Source of the DNA: Cupriavidus taiwanensis LMG 19424
GTDB taxonomy: Bacteria > Pseudomonadota > Gammaproteobacteria > Burkholderiales > Burkholderiaceae
Direction: 5' to 3'
DNA length: 64,000 nt
Assembly (NCBI RefSeq): GCF_000069785.1
Contig: NC_010530.1
Span: forward strand, 1,482,001 to 1,546,000
Part shown: positions 14,266 to 23,177 of the stretch, in pieces
How the letters are laid out: the number at the start of each line of letters is the position of its first letter
Numbering within the stretch: the first letter of the stretch is position 1
Translations under genes and position numbers: made by a program
Notes under the pieces: model-generated
The model's input: only the letters and a program-made list of their open reading frames with translations
What the model was told of the DNA's origin: nothing
The model's database searches: none

Positions 14266-14347
14266 GATGGTGTTGGGCGGCAAGATGGCCGATGTCTGCA
14301 AGGGTGACCAACTATAGAGACGCCCCTGTCAGCCCGGAACGAACGAT

Positions 14348-14367
14348 TGCGCATGCCCTTATGCGCA
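14348..14367. promoter_or_regulatory. Inverted repeat TGCGCAT-N6-ATGCGCA in divergent promoter region
   Basis: The 251-bp region between the divergent ABC and msuE-type operons holds this perfect 7-bp inverted repeat. It is a candidate operator for a dimeric regulator of the sulfur locus. No regulator gene is encoded within the locus, so the cognate factor is unknown. Confidence 0.4.
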
Positions 14368-14387
14368 CGGATCGCCTATGGATAGAA

Positions 14388-14402
14388 CGAACGCGTCGTT
14401 CG
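14388..14402. promoter_or_regulatory. Palindrome CGAACGCGTCGTTCG in divergent promoter region
   Basis: A perfect inverted repeat of 6-bp arms around 3 bp, 20 bp to the right of the other inverted repeat and 114 bp before the FMN reductase start. It is a candidate regulator site for the divergent sulfur operons. Function is inferred from location. Confidence 0.4.
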
Positions 14403-14516
14403 CACGGCGGCCGCGCAGCAGTATCGTCTTGGCACCCTCCAGCCTGCGCAGCAGGAAGACCATACCGTTGCAGCCCTCGACAACACCAACGCCATCACGC
14501 TCTCCGAAAGCCAAAC

Positions 14517-15080
14517 ATGTCCAAGCCCCTGAAGATCGTTGCCGTCAACGGCAGTACCCAGCAACCCTCGCGCACGCTTGCGCTGGTCGAAGCACTGATT
14601 GCCGAGCTCGACGCGCGACTGCATGTCGACGCCCATGTCATCAACCTGGCGGATATTGCGCGCCCGCTTGGTGGCGCGCTGTGGCGCAGGGAACTGCCGA
14701 CCGCGATCGAATCGCAACTGCAGGCAATCGAATCGGCCGACTTGGTCATCGCCGCGTCGCCGGTCTATCGCGGCGCGTATCCGGGCCACTTCAAGCACCT
14801 GTTCGACCTGATCGGCCAGGAAGCGCTGGCCGACAAGCCCGTGCTGCTCGCCGCCACCGGCGGCAGCGACCGCCATGCACTGGTGCTCGAACACCAGTTG
14901 CGGCCGCTGTTCGGCTTCCTGCAGGCGCTGACGCTGCCTATCGGCGTTTATGCAACCCCTTTGGATTTCGAGAACTACACCGTGCAGAGCCCCGCGCTGC
15001 GCGAGCGTATCCGGCTCGCGGCCGATCGCGCAGCGCCGTTGTTCGCGGCGCACCGCCGGGTTGCATTGAAGGCCGCGTGA
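14517..15080 (+). CDS. NADPH-dependent FMN reductase, SsuE/MsuE-like
   Basis: The 187-residue flavodoxin-fold protein starts MSKPLKIVAVNGSTQQPSRT (FMN phosphate loop) and has ASPVYRGAYPGHFKHLFDL around 80-98, typical of SsuE/MsuE reductases. These supply reduced FMN to two-component flavin monooxygenases that desulfonate organosulfur compounds. It is the first gene of a rightward operon that encodes such monooxygenases, so a reductase role for them is likely. The start ATG at 14517 matches the family N-terminus; the ribosome site is weak. Confidence 0.9.
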   Translation: MSKPLKIVAVNGSTQQPSRTLALVEALIAELDARLHVDAHVINLADIARPLGGALWRRELPTAIESQLQAIESADLVIAASPVYRGAYPGHFKHLFDLIGQEALADKPVLLAATGGSDRHALVLEHQLRPLFGFLQALTLPIGVYATPLDFENYTVQSPALRERIRLAADRAAPLFAAHRRVALKAA

Positions 15081-15098
15081 GCGCTTAATCATCCGCCC

Positions 15099-16337
15099 AT
15101 GCCACACCCTCTTCCTGCTTCACCTTTCGCCCACGCGGCACCGGCGTTCTCATCGCTCGCCGAGCGCTTTCGGCCGGTGTTCGCACAGATCGCGGCCGGC
15201 GCACTCGAACGCGAACGCACGCGCACACTGGCCCACGACGCGGTTGCACTGCTGCGCGACGCCGGCTTCGGTGCATTGCGCGTGCCGCACGAACATGGCG
15301 GCCTGGGTGCTTCCGCGTCGCAGCTGTATGCGCTGCTGATCGAACTGGGCGCGGCCGACTCCAACCTGCCGCAGATCCTGCGCGCACACTTCGGCTTTAT
15401 CGAACGGCTGCATGCCGAAATCGCGCCGTCACGGCGCGCGCCGTGGCTCCGGCTCGCAGCGCAGGGCGCCATCTTCGGCAATGCCGCGATGGAACGCGGC
15501 GACGGCCAGCTGGGCCGGTACCGCACGACGCTCGCGCCGGACGGCGCCGGAGGCTGGCGTCTGGACGGAGAGAAGTACTACAGCACCGGCACGTTGTATG
15601 CGGACTGGATCGCCGTGTCGGCCACCCGCACCGATGACGGCAGCCCGGCCTATGTGCTGGTACGGGCCGATGCGGCAGGCGTCGACCGGCTCGACGACTG
15701 GCATGGCTTCGGCCAACGCCTGAGCGCATCGGGCACGACGCGTTTCCTGGACGTTGCCGTACCCGACGAGCACGTGCTGTCGTTCTCGCGCACGGACCCG
15801 ACCACGGTCACGGCGTGCTTCCAGCTCGTACACCTGGCCACGCTTGCCGGCATCGCGCGCGCCATCGAGCGCGACGCTGCCGCGTTCGTGCGGCGGCGCA
15901 AACGCGTGTACAGCAATGGCAGCGCGCCGACGGCGGCGGAGGATCCGCTCGTGCAGCAGGTGGTCGGCCAGTTGTCGGGCGTCGCCTTCGTGACTCAGGC
16001 AACGGTCGGTGCCGTTGCCGCGAAACTCGACCAGGTGGATACGCTGCGCCAGCGCGGCGAAGCGGTGCCGGATGCCCTGCTGCAGGACGTCGAACTCGAT
16101 GCATCGCGCGCGCAGGTCGGCATGCTCGACCTGGTCCTCGGCGCGGCCGGCCGGCTGTTCGACGTCGGCGGGGCCTCCGCGCTCGACGCCGCGCACCAGC
16201 TCGACCGCCACTGGCGCAACGCACGCACACTGGCCTCGCACAACCCGGCCATCTACAAGGCACGAATCGTCGGCGACCATGCGATCAACGGCACGGCGCC
16301 GACGTATTACTGGTCGGTCGGTACGCGGGCTGCCTGA
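15099..16337 (+). CDS. Acyl-CoA dehydrogenase-fold flavin enzyme, DszC/SfnB-like (first of three)
   Basis: The protein has 412 residues with the acyl-CoA dehydrogenase fold: an N-terminal helical domain, a middle beta domain (GEKYYSTGTLYADWIAVSA) and a C-terminal helical domain ending in QLDRHWRNARTLASHNP. That last motif is shared with DszC and SfnB-type flavin monooxygenases rather than with true acyl-CoA dehydrogenases. These use FMNH2 and oxygen on organosulfur or related substrates. It lies 18 nt after the FMN reductase gene. It is the most divergent of three tandem paralogues. Confidence 0.88.
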   Translation: MPHPLPASPFAHAAPAFSSLAERFRPVFAQIAAGALERERTRTLAHDAVALLRDAGFGALRVPHEHGGLGASASQLYALLIELGAADSNLPQILRAHFGFIERLHAEIAPSRRAPWLRLAAQGAIFGNAAMERGDGQLGRYRTTLAPDGAGGWRLDGEKYYSTGTLYADWIAVSATRTDDGSPAYVLVRADAAGVDRLDDWHGFGQRLSASGTTRFLDVAVPDEHVLSFSRTDPTTVTACFQLVHLATLAGIARAIERDAAAFVRRRKRVYSNGSAPTAAEDPLVQQVVGQLSGVAFVTQATVGAVAAKLDQVDTLRQRGEAVPDALLQDVELDASRAQVGMLDLVLGAAGRLFDVGGASALDAAHQLDRHWRNARTLASHNPAIYKARIVGDHAINGTAPTYYWSVGTRAA

Positions 16338-16349
16338 CAAAGCGCGCCC

Positions 16350-16395
16350 CCAATGTTTGCTCCCTCCCGCTTGGCGCAGAGGGGGAAAACATTGG
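16350..16395. repeat. Large hairpin between flavin enzyme genes
   Basis: Arms 16350-16366 (CCAATGTTTGCTCCCTC) and 16379-16395 form a 17-position stem with one mismatch and one wobble around a 12-nt loop. No T-run follows on the plus strand, so it is not a classical intrinsic terminator. It lies in the 226-bp gap between the first and second flavin enzyme genes and may attenuate or process the operon transcript. Confidence 0.6.
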
Positions 16396-16563
16396 TGGGT
16401 TCTACGCCATCAACCACCTCACCGTCACCGCAGCCACGCTTCTAAGCATCCTCGGAAATATTCGTGGGAAAGCCGTGGACGCGCATGCTCCAATCAATCG
16501 TCAGCCCTTTTCGATGCGAGACACCACCGCCATGCCCGGTGCAACGCATCCTCACGACCTGTC

Positions 16564-17832
16564 ATGACCGATCTCTCCGATATCTACGCAGCCAGGCAGC
16601 CCGCCGCTGCCGGGCGTGAACCCGCCCTGCCCGATCCCGCAAGCGTGCGGCGCATCCGCGACGACGCAGAAGCCATCGATGCGGCACGGGCGCTCGCCGA
16701 GACATTCCGTGCAGGCGCTTCGGTGCGCGATCGTGAACGCATCCTGCCGTGGGATGAACTCGAGCGCTGGTCCGAAAGCGGACTGGGAGCCATCACCGTG
16801 CCCAAAGCCTACGGCGGCGCCGGCGTCTCCCATGCAACGCTGGCCGAGGTTTTTGCGATCCTCAGCGCCGCCGATGCATCGCTGGGCCAGATCCCGCAGA
16901 ACCACTTCGGCCTGCTTGGCGTGCTGCGCGAAGCGGGAACCGAGGCCCAGAAGCGCCGCTTCTACGCCGAGGTGCTGGCTGGGCAACGCCTCGGCAACGC
17001 CGGGCCCGAGCGGCGCTCCGCTGATAGCCAGACCATCCTCGACGGCACCACGCGCCTGCGTCGCACGGCGCATGGGCTGCGCCTGAGCGGCACACGCTTT
17101 TACTCCACCGGCGCGCTGTTCGCGCACCGCGTGCCAACGCGTGCGCTCGACGATGAGGGCCGCGCGGTCCAGGTCTGGGTGCCGCGCCATGCCGCCGGCC
17201 TGACCGTGGTCGACGACTGGTCGTCGTTCGGCCAGCGCACGACGGCGAGCGGCACGGTGGTGTTCGATCACGTCGCAGTCGCCGAGGACGACGTGATCCC
17301 CGTGTGGCAACTGGCTGACCGGCCCGGCCTCTACGGCGCGAACTCGCAACTGATCCAGGCCGCGATCGATCTCGGCATCGCCCAGGCCGCGTTCGACGAT
17401 GCCATCGCGTTCGTGCGCCAGCACGCGCGTCCGTGGATCGATGCAGGCGTCGCGCGTGCGAGCGAGGATCCGCACCTGATCGGCGACGTTGGCCGCCTGG
17501 CGATCGAACTCGACGCCGCGCGCGAAGTGCTGCGCGAAGCCGCGCTGACGCTCGATGCCATCGCGGAGCAACCGGTCACCGAGGTAGGCAGCGCGCAGGC
17601 TTCGGTCGCCGTGGCCGAGGCCAAGGTGCTGACCACGGAAGCGGCGCTGCAGGCCAGCGAGAAGCTGTTCGAACTGGCCGGCTCTTCCGCCACCCGCGCC
17701 GGGCACAACCTCGACCGCCACTGGCGCAATGCGCGCACGCACACGCTGCACGATCCGGTGCGCTGGAAGCTGCATCTGATCGGCAACTACTACCTGAACA
17801 ACGCGCTGCCCAAGCGGCACTCCTGGAACTGA
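16564..17832 (+). CDS. SfnB-family acyl-CoA dehydrogenase-fold flavin monooxygenase (second of three)
   Basis: The 422-residue protein closely resembles the SfnB sulfur-acquisition oxidoreductases: IPQNHFGLLGVLREAG, GTRFYSTGALFAHRVPT, DDWSSFGQRTTASGTV and the C-terminal NLDRHWRNARTHTLHDPVRWKLHLIGNYYLN. Such enzymes oxidise organosulfur compounds when sulfate is limiting. The start ATG at 16564 begins MTDLSDIYAA. It is followed after 1 nt by a close paralogue, so the two probably arose by duplication and are cotranslated. Confidence 0.9.
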   Translation: MTDLSDIYAARQPAAAGREPALPDPASVRRIRDDAEAIDAARALAETFRAGASVRDRERILPWDELERWSESGLGAITVPKAYGGAGVSHATLAEVFAILSAADASLGQIPQNHFGLLGVLREAGTEAQKRRFYAEVLAGQRLGNAGPERRSADSQTILDGTTRLRRTAHGLRLSGTRFYSTGALFAHRVPTRALDDEGRAVQVWVPRHAAGLTVVDDWSSFGQRTTASGTVVFDHVAVAEDDVIPVWQLADRPGLYGANSQLIQAAIDLGIAQAAFDDAIAFVRQHARPWIDAGVARASEDPHLIGDVGRLAIELDAAREVLREAALTLDAIAEQPVTEVGSAQASVAVAEAKVLTTEAALQASEKLFELAGSSATRAGHNLDRHWRNARTHTLHDPVRWKLHLIGNYYLNNALPKRHSWN

Positions 17833-17833
17833 T

Positions 17834-19084
17834 ATGTCGTTGCTTTTCAATCCGCCGCCCGCCGATGGACGGGCGCAGCCAGCGCCCGCGCCTGCCGTGG
17901 TTCCGCATCTTGTCCGCGGCGACGCCGAAGCGATCGCCATCGCGCGCCGGCTCGCCGCGCACTTTGCGCCCGGAGCGGCCCGGCGCGACCGCGAACGGCG
18001 CCTGCCCTGGGATGAACTGGAAACCTTCAGCGCCAGCGGCCTGTGGGGCATCACCGTGCCGCCCGAATACGGTGGCGCCGGCGTGTCCAACACCACGCTG
18101 GCGGAGGTCATCGCCATCATCGCCGCAGCGGATGGCTCGCTCGGGCAGATTCCGCAGAACCACTTCTATGCGCTGGAGGTGCTGCGTGTTGGCGGCACGC
18201 CGGCGCAGCGGGCATTCTTCTATGCGCGCGCACTGGCTGGCGAGCGCTTCGGCAATGCGCTGGCCGAGATCGGCCACAAGGACTTCCGCCGCCGCACGCG
18301 GCTGACCCCTGACGGCGACGGCTTCCGCATCGACGGCAAGAAGTTCTATTGCACCGGCGCGCTGTACGCGCACTGGATTCCCACGCTCGTGGTGGCTGAG
18401 GAAGCCGGACGCGAAGTCACGCGGCTCGCGTTCGTGCCGCGCACGGCCGACGGTGTCGGCATCACGGATGACTGGGACGGCTTTGGCCAGCGCGTCACCG
18501 GCAGCGGCTCGGTGACGTTCGAGAACGTACGCGTCGAGGCCGACTGGGTGGTGCCGTTCCTCGCCTCGTTCGAGCGGCCCACGACCATCGGTCCTTTTGC
18601 CCAGTTGCTGCATGCGGCGATCGACCTCGGCATCGGCCGGGGCGCGCTGGCAGCCACGCTGCCATTCCTGCGCGATCACGCACGGCCGTGGATCGATGCC
18701 GGCGTGGCACGTGCGGCGGACGACCCGCTGACGCTGCACCAGCTTGGCGAGGTCCAGGTGCGGCTGCGTGCCGCCGAAGCACTGGTGCGCCGCGCCGGCC
18801 GTGCCACCGATGCCGCGCAGCGGGCGCCCGGCGAGCAAACCGTCGCGCAGGCATCGCTGGCCGTTGCTGCGGCGCGTGCGCTGACGACGACCACATCGCT
18901 GCTTGCCGGCACGCGGCTGTTCGAGCTGGGCGGCACCTCCGCCACGCTCGACAACCAGGGTCTGGACCGCTTCTGGCGCAACGCGCGCACGCATACATTG
19001 CACGATCCGGTTCGCTGGAAGTACCACGCGGTCGGCAACTTCCATCTCAATGACAAGCTGCCGCCGCGGCATGGAGCGCTCTGA
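17834..19084 (+). CDS. SfnB-family acyl-CoA dehydrogenase-fold flavin monooxygenase (third of three)
   Basis: The protein has 416 residues and is colinear with the preceding paralogue: YGGAGVSNTTLAEVIAIIAAADGSLGQIPQNHF, GKKFYCTGALYAHWIPT, DDWDGFGQRVTGSGSV, and GLDRFWRNARTHTLHDPVRWKYHAVGNFHLN. It differs from the upstream copy in the N-terminus and in HRHW-region details (DRFWRNA). The ATG lies 1 nt after the previous stop, and its own stop overlaps the next ATG (TGATG). FMNH2 presumably comes from the MsuE-type reductase. Confidence 0.9.
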   Translation: MSLLFNPPPADGRAQPAPAPAVVPHLVRGDAEAIAIARRLAAHFAPGAARRDRERRLPWDELETFSASGLWGITVPPEYGGAGVSNTTLAEVIAIIAAADGSLGQIPQNHFYALEVLRVGGTPAQRAFFYARALAGERFGNALAEIGHKDFRRRTRLTPDGDGFRIDGKKFYCTGALYAHWIPTLVVAEEAGREVTRLAFVPRTADGVGITDDWDGFGQRVTGSGSVTFENVRVEADWVVPFLASFERPTTIGPFAQLLHAAIDLGIGRGALAATLPFLRDHARPWIDAGVARAADDPLTLHQLGEVQVRLRAAEALVRRAGRATDAAQRAPGEQTVAQASLAVAAARALTTTTSLLAGTRLFELGGTSATLDNQGLDRFWRNARTHTLHDPVRWKYHAVGNFHLNDKLPPRHGAL

Positions 19085-20451
19085 TGGCGAACCATGGACC
19101 GCGCAAGCAGATCCTGCTCAACGCGTTCAACATGAACTGCGTGGGGCATATCAACCACGGGCTGTGGACGCACCCGCGCGACCGCTCGGCCGAGTACAAC
19201 ACGCTGGAATACTGGGTGGACCAGGCGCGCACGCTCGAACGCGGCCTGTTCGACGGATTGTTCATCGCCGACATCGTCGGCGTCTATGACGTGTACCGCG
19301 GCAACGTCGATGTCACGCTGCAGGAATCGATCCAGCTTCCGGTCAACGACCCGCTGCTCCTCGTCCCCGCCATGGCCGCGGCCACCAGGCACCTTGGCTT
19401 CGGGGTCACGGTGAACATGAGCTATGAGCAGCCGTACCTGCTGGCGCGCCGGTTTTCCACGCTGGACCATCTGACGCGGGGACGTGTCGGCTGGAACATC
19501 GTGACCGGCTACCTCGACAGCGCGGCGCGCGCCATGGGCCTCGAAGGACAGCTCGCCCACGACGAGCGCTACCACCGCGCCGACGAGTTTCTCGACGTGC
19601 TCTACAAGCTCTGGGAAGGCAGCTGGCAGAACGACGCCGTGCTGCGCGACAAGGCCGCGCGCGTGTTCGCCGATCCATCGAAGGTGCGCAAGGTCAGCCA
19701 CAGCGGGCGCTACTACAAGGTGGACGGCTATCACCTGTCGGAACCCTCGCCGCAGCGCACGCCCGTGCTGTTCCAGGCCGGCAGCTCGGGCCGTGGCCAG
19801 CGCTTTGCCGCGCGCCATGCCGAATGCGTGTTCATTTCCCCGCCGAGCAAGGAAGCGGCGCGCAAGACGGTGTCCGCGCTGCGCGAGCAGCTGGTAGCAG
19901 CCGGGCGCCGTCCGGACGACGTCAAGGTCTTCATGGGCGCAGCCGTGGTCACGGGCCGCACGGAGGCCGAGGCGCGCGCCAGGCATGCCGAGTATCGCGA
20001 CTATGCGAGCCGCGAGGCCGGACTCGCCCATTTCGCGGCCAGCACCGGCGTGGACTTCGCGCGCTACGGGCTCGACGACCCCGTGAACTATGAAGGCGGC
20101 AACGCCATCGAATCGGCGACAAAGACCGCCGCCCAGCATGGCTGGACGCGCCGCAAGCTGCTGGACCTGTTCGAGCTGGGCGGACGCTACCCGGCCATCG
20201 TCGGCGACCCGTCGCAGGTGGCCGACACGCTCGCCGAATGGGTGGACGAGACCGGCATCGATGGCTTCAACCTGAGCCGCACCGTGGTGCCGGAGAGCTA
20301 CGAGGACTTCGTCGACCTCGTCGTCCCCGCACTGCAGGAGCGCGGCCGCTACAAGACCGCGTATGCCGACGGCACGCTGCGGCACAAGCTGTTCGCCGAA
20401 GGCGACCGGCTGCCGGCGCGCCACGCGGCCGACGCGTTCCGTCACGCATGA
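19084..20451 (+). CDS. LLM-class flavin-dependent monooxygenase, NtaA/SnaA/DszA/DmoA family
   Basis: The 455-residue TIM-barrel flavin monooxygenase starts with RKQILLNAFNMNCVGHINHG and has GRVGWNIVTGYLDSAARAMG and SPQRTPVLFQAGSSGRGQRFAARHAE, hallmarks of the NtaA/DszA/dimethylsulfide monooxygenase group. These consume FMNH2 from a partner reductase and cleave C-S or C-N bonds. The ATG overlaps the upstream stop. With the three DszC/SfnB-like enzymes and the reductase it forms a multi-enzyme organosulfur pathway; the actual substrate is not readable. Confidence 0.92.
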   Translation: MANHGPRKQILLNAFNMNCVGHINHGLWTHPRDRSAEYNTLEYWVDQARTLERGLFDGLFIADIVGVYDVYRGNVDVTLQESIQLPVNDPLLLVPAMAAATRHLGFGVTVNMSYEQPYLLARRFSTLDHLTRGRVGWNIVTGYLDSAARAMGLEGQLAHDERYHRADEFLDVLYKLWEGSWQNDAVLRDKAARVFADPSKVRKVSHSGRYYKVDGYHLSEPSPQRTPVLFQAGSSGRGQRFAARHAECVFISPPSKEAARKTVSALREQLVAAGRRPDDVKVFMGAAVVTGRTEAEARARHAEYRDYASREAGLAHFAASTGVDFARYGLDDPVNYEGGNAIESATKTAAQHGWTRRKLLDLFELGGRYPAIVGDPSQVADTLAEWVDETGIDGFNLSRTVVPESYEDFVDLVVPALQERGRYKTAYADGTLRHKLFAEGDRLPARHAADAFRHA

Positions 20452-20487
20452 CGCATCCCTCCCTTGTCCGCATTCACCACTGACACC

Positions 20488-21315
20488 ATGAAGATCTCCC
20501 GCCTCCTGCCGGCCACCGTTGCCGCCCTGTTTGCTTCGCTAGCGCTGCTGCCGGCCGTCCATGCCGCGCCGCTGCGCATCGGCGTCACACCGGGCGCACT
20601 CGCCGACTCCGTCGAAGTAGCGGCCGCCGAAGCTCGCAAGCAGGGCCTCGACGTGAAGGTCGTCGAGTTCACGGACTGGACCACGCCCAATGTCGCGCTG
20701 TCGTCCGGCGATCTCGACGTGAACTACTTCCAGCACCAGGCCTTCCTCGACAACGCCGTCAAGGAACGCGGCTACAAGTTCCGCAGCGTGGCGCTCGGCG
20801 TGCTGCCGAACATCGGCCTGTATTCGAGCCACGTGAAGCGCTTCGACGAGCTGAAGGAAGGCGCGCGCGTCGGCGTGGCAAGCGATCCGGTCAACCAGGG
20901 CCGCGGCCTGTTGCTGCTGCAGAAGGCTGGCCTCGTCAAGCTGCGCGACGGCGTGGGCGCAAAAGGCAGCGTCAACGACATCGTGGCGAATCCGAAGAAG
21001 CTCAAGCTGATCGAGATCGAGGGACCGCAACTGGTCCGGGCGCTGGACGACGTAGACCTGGCGCAGGGCTTCCCCGCGCACTTCGTCAACGCCGGCAAGG
21101 CCCAGGTGGCCGGTGCCGGGTTGCTGTACTCGGGCATCGACGATACGTATTTCGCGATCCGCTTCGTCACGCGCGAGGACAACGCCGCCGATCCGCGCGT
21201 GGCGCGCTTCGTGAAGATCTACCAGGACTCGCCAGCGGTGCGCAAGCAGCTCGGCACGTCCTATGCCAACAACGACAAGCTGTACAGCCTGCCGTGGCTC
21301 AAGGCGCAACCGTGA
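20488..21315 (+). CDS. MetQ/NlpA-family ABC substrate-binding protein
   Basis: The protein has 275 residues: a signal peptide ending AVHAAP with no lipobox cysteine, then LRIGVTPGALADSVEVAAAEA, DVNYFQHQAFLDN and GVGAKGSVNDIVANPKKLKLIEIEGPQLVRALDDVDLA, the typical MetQ ligand-binding regions. Classical members bind methionine; locus-specific copies often serve organosulfur compounds. The start ATG at 20488 begins MKISRLLPAT. It forms a MetQNI-type importer with the next two genes. Confidence 0.92.
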   Translation: MKISRLLPATVAALFASLALLPAVHAAPLRIGVTPGALADSVEVAAAEARKQGLDVKVVEFTDWTTPNVALSSGDLDVNYFQHQAFLDNAVKERGYKFRSVALGVLPNIGLYSSHVKRFDELKEGARVGVASDPVNQGRGLLLLQKAGLVKLRDGVGAKGSVNDIVANPKKLKLIEIEGPQLVRALDDVDLAQGFPAHFVNAGKAQVAGAGLLYSGIDDTYFAIRFVTREDNAADPRVARFVKIYQDSPAVRKQLGTSYANNDKLYSLPWLKAQP

Positions 21316-21331
21316 CGCACAGGGGACTGCC

Positions 21332-22471
21332 ATGAGCATGACCACTGCTTTGCTGCGCCGCGGGTTCCTGCCCGCGGCGACACGCTCCGACGCCGCTGCC
21401 GCCACGCGTGGCGGCCATGCGCGGACCGCGACCGGCGCGGTTCGCTTCGAACGCGTGAGCAAGCGTTATGCGAGCGGCGCCGGTATCGTTCAGGCCCTCA
21501 GCGACATTGATCTCGACATACCGCCCGGCGGCATCTTCGGCATCATCGGGCGCAGCGGCGCCGGAAAATCCACGCTGCTGCGCACGATCAACCGGCTCGA
21601 GGCGCCGACGGATGGACGTGTGCTGGTCGACGGGCAGGATATTTCGACGCTCGACGAAAACGGCCTCGTGGCACTGCGCCGCCGTATCGGCATGATCTTC
21701 CAGCATTTCAACCTGCTTTCGGCGAAGACGGTACGCGAAAATGTGGCGCTGCCGCTGAAGGTAGCCGGCGTGCCGCGCGACGCCATTGGGTGGCGCGTGG
21801 ACGAGGTGCTCGCCCTGGTTGGCCTCGAAGGCAAGCACGATACCTATCCCGGCCGCCTGTCGGGCGGACAGAAGCAGCGTGCCGGCATTGCGCGCGCGCT
21901 CGTACACCACCCCGAGATCCTGCTGTGCGACGAAGCCACCTCCGCGCTGGATCCTGAAACCACGCAATCGATCCTGCAGTTGCTGCGCGACATCAACCAG
22001 CGCCTCGGGCTCACCATCGTGCTGATCACGCACGAGATGCGCGTGATCCGCGAAATCTGCGACCAGGTGCTGGTCCTGGAGCACGGCGCCATTGCCGAAG
22101 CCGGGCCCGTATGGCAGGTATTCGGACAGCCGCGGCACGCGGCGACGCAGGCGCTGCTGGCGCCGCTGACACCGGGACTGCCGCAAGACCTCGCCGCACG
22201 GCTGCTGCCCGAGCCGCCGGCGGGGCCGCACCGGCGCATCGCCGAACTGCACTATGCAGGCAGCGGCGAGCACGCGCCGGACCTCGCCAGCCTCGCCGCC
22301 GGACTCGGCACGGGCGCACAACTGCTGCACGGCAGCCTGGACCGCATCCAGGGCCACACGCAAGGCCGCCTGCTGTGGTCGCTGGCAGGCACCGGCACGG
22401 ATCCGGATTCGCTGCGCTCTCCCCTTTCCCCATACGTGAAAACACTGGGCTATGTCGCCGATTCTTATTGA
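21332..22471 (+). CDS. MetN-type ABC ATPase
   Basis: The 379-residue ATPase has Walker A GRSGAGKST, Q-loop FQHFNLLS, signature LSGGQKQRAGIARAL, Walker B ILLCDEATSALDPE and a switch His (LITHEM). A C-terminal NIL domain (about 315-370) is typical of methionine importers and mediates ligand trans-inhibition. The first 40 residues form a nonconserved extension. It overlaps the permease gene by 20 nt. Confidence 0.93.
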   Translation: MSMTTALLRRGFLPAATRSDAAAATRGGHARTATGAVRFERVSKRYASGAGIVQALSDIDLDIPPGGIFGIIGRSGAGKSTLLRTINRLEAPTDGRVLVDGQDISTLDENGLVALRRRIGMIFQHFNLLSAKTVRENVALPLKVAGVPRDAIGWRVDEVLALVGLEGKHDTYPGRLSGGQKQRAGIARALVHHPEILLCDEATSALDPETTQSILQLLRDINQRLGLTIVLITHEMRVIREICDQVLVLEHGAIAEAGPVWQVFGQPRHAATQALLAPLTPGLPQDLAARLLPEPPAGPHRRIAELHYAGSGEHAPDLASLAAGLGTGAQLLHGSLDRIQGHTQGRLLWSLAGTGTDPDSLRSPLSPYVKTLGYVADSY

Positions 22472-23105
22472 ACGCCTCTGGCAAGGATTCCTCGATACGC
22501 TGACGATGGTCGGCGCATCGGCCGCCATTGCGGTGCTGGCGGGTGTGCCGCTCGCGCTGGTGCTCGTGGTCACCGCGCCCGGTGGCATGCGGCCCGCGCC
22601 GCGCCTGCATCGCGTGCTCGGCAGCGTGGTCAACAGCTTCCGCGCCACGCCGTTCATCGTGCTGCTGGTGGCGCTGCTGCCGTTCACGCGGCTGGTCGTC
22701 GGTGCAACCATCGGCGTCTGGGCCGCGGTGGTGCCGCTGGCCGTCAGCGCCACGCCGTTCTTTGCACGCATTGCCGAAATCAGCCTGCGCGAAGTCGATG
22801 CGGGCCTGGTCGAGGCCGCACAGGCCATGGGCTGCCGGCGCCGGCATATCCTGCTTCACGTGCTGCTGCCGGAAGCGCTGCCCGGGATCGTCGGCGGCTT
22901 TACCATCACCGTGGTTTCGCTGATTGGCGCCTCAGCCATGGCCGGCGCGGTCGGCGCGGGCGGGCTCGGCGACCTCGCGATCCGGTACGGCTACCAACGT
23001 TTCGATACCACGGTGATGGCGGTCGTCATCGTGATCCTGATTGCGCTGGTCACGGTCGTGCAGGCAAGTGGCGACCGCCTGGTGCATCGCCTGCGAGAGC
23101 GCTAG
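22452..23105 (+). CDS. MetI-type ABC permease
   Basis: The 217-residue inner-membrane permease has five predicted TMs and the EAA loop EAAQAMGCRRRHILLHVLLPEALPGI. FRATPFIVLLVALLPFTRLVVG and SAMAGAVGAGGLGDLAIRYGYQRF are family hallmarks. It begins inside the end of the MetN-type gene and closes the rightward sulfur operon. Confidence 0.93.
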   Translation: MSPILIERLWQGFLDTLTMVGASAAIAVLAGVPLALVLVVTAPGGMRPAPRLHRVLGSVVNSFRATPFIVLLVALLPFTRLVVGATIGVWAAVVPLAVSATPFFARIAEISLREVDAGLVEAAQAMGCRRRHILLHVLLPEALPGIVGGFTITVVSLIGASAMAGAVGAGGLGDLAIRYGYQRFDTTVMAVVIVILIALVTVVQASGDRLVHRLRER

Positions 23106-23177
23106 ACTCTGACGGCGCGGCCGCGAACGGACGAGGCTATTGGCAAGCCCATGGGCACAGATCCAGCACGAATTGGC

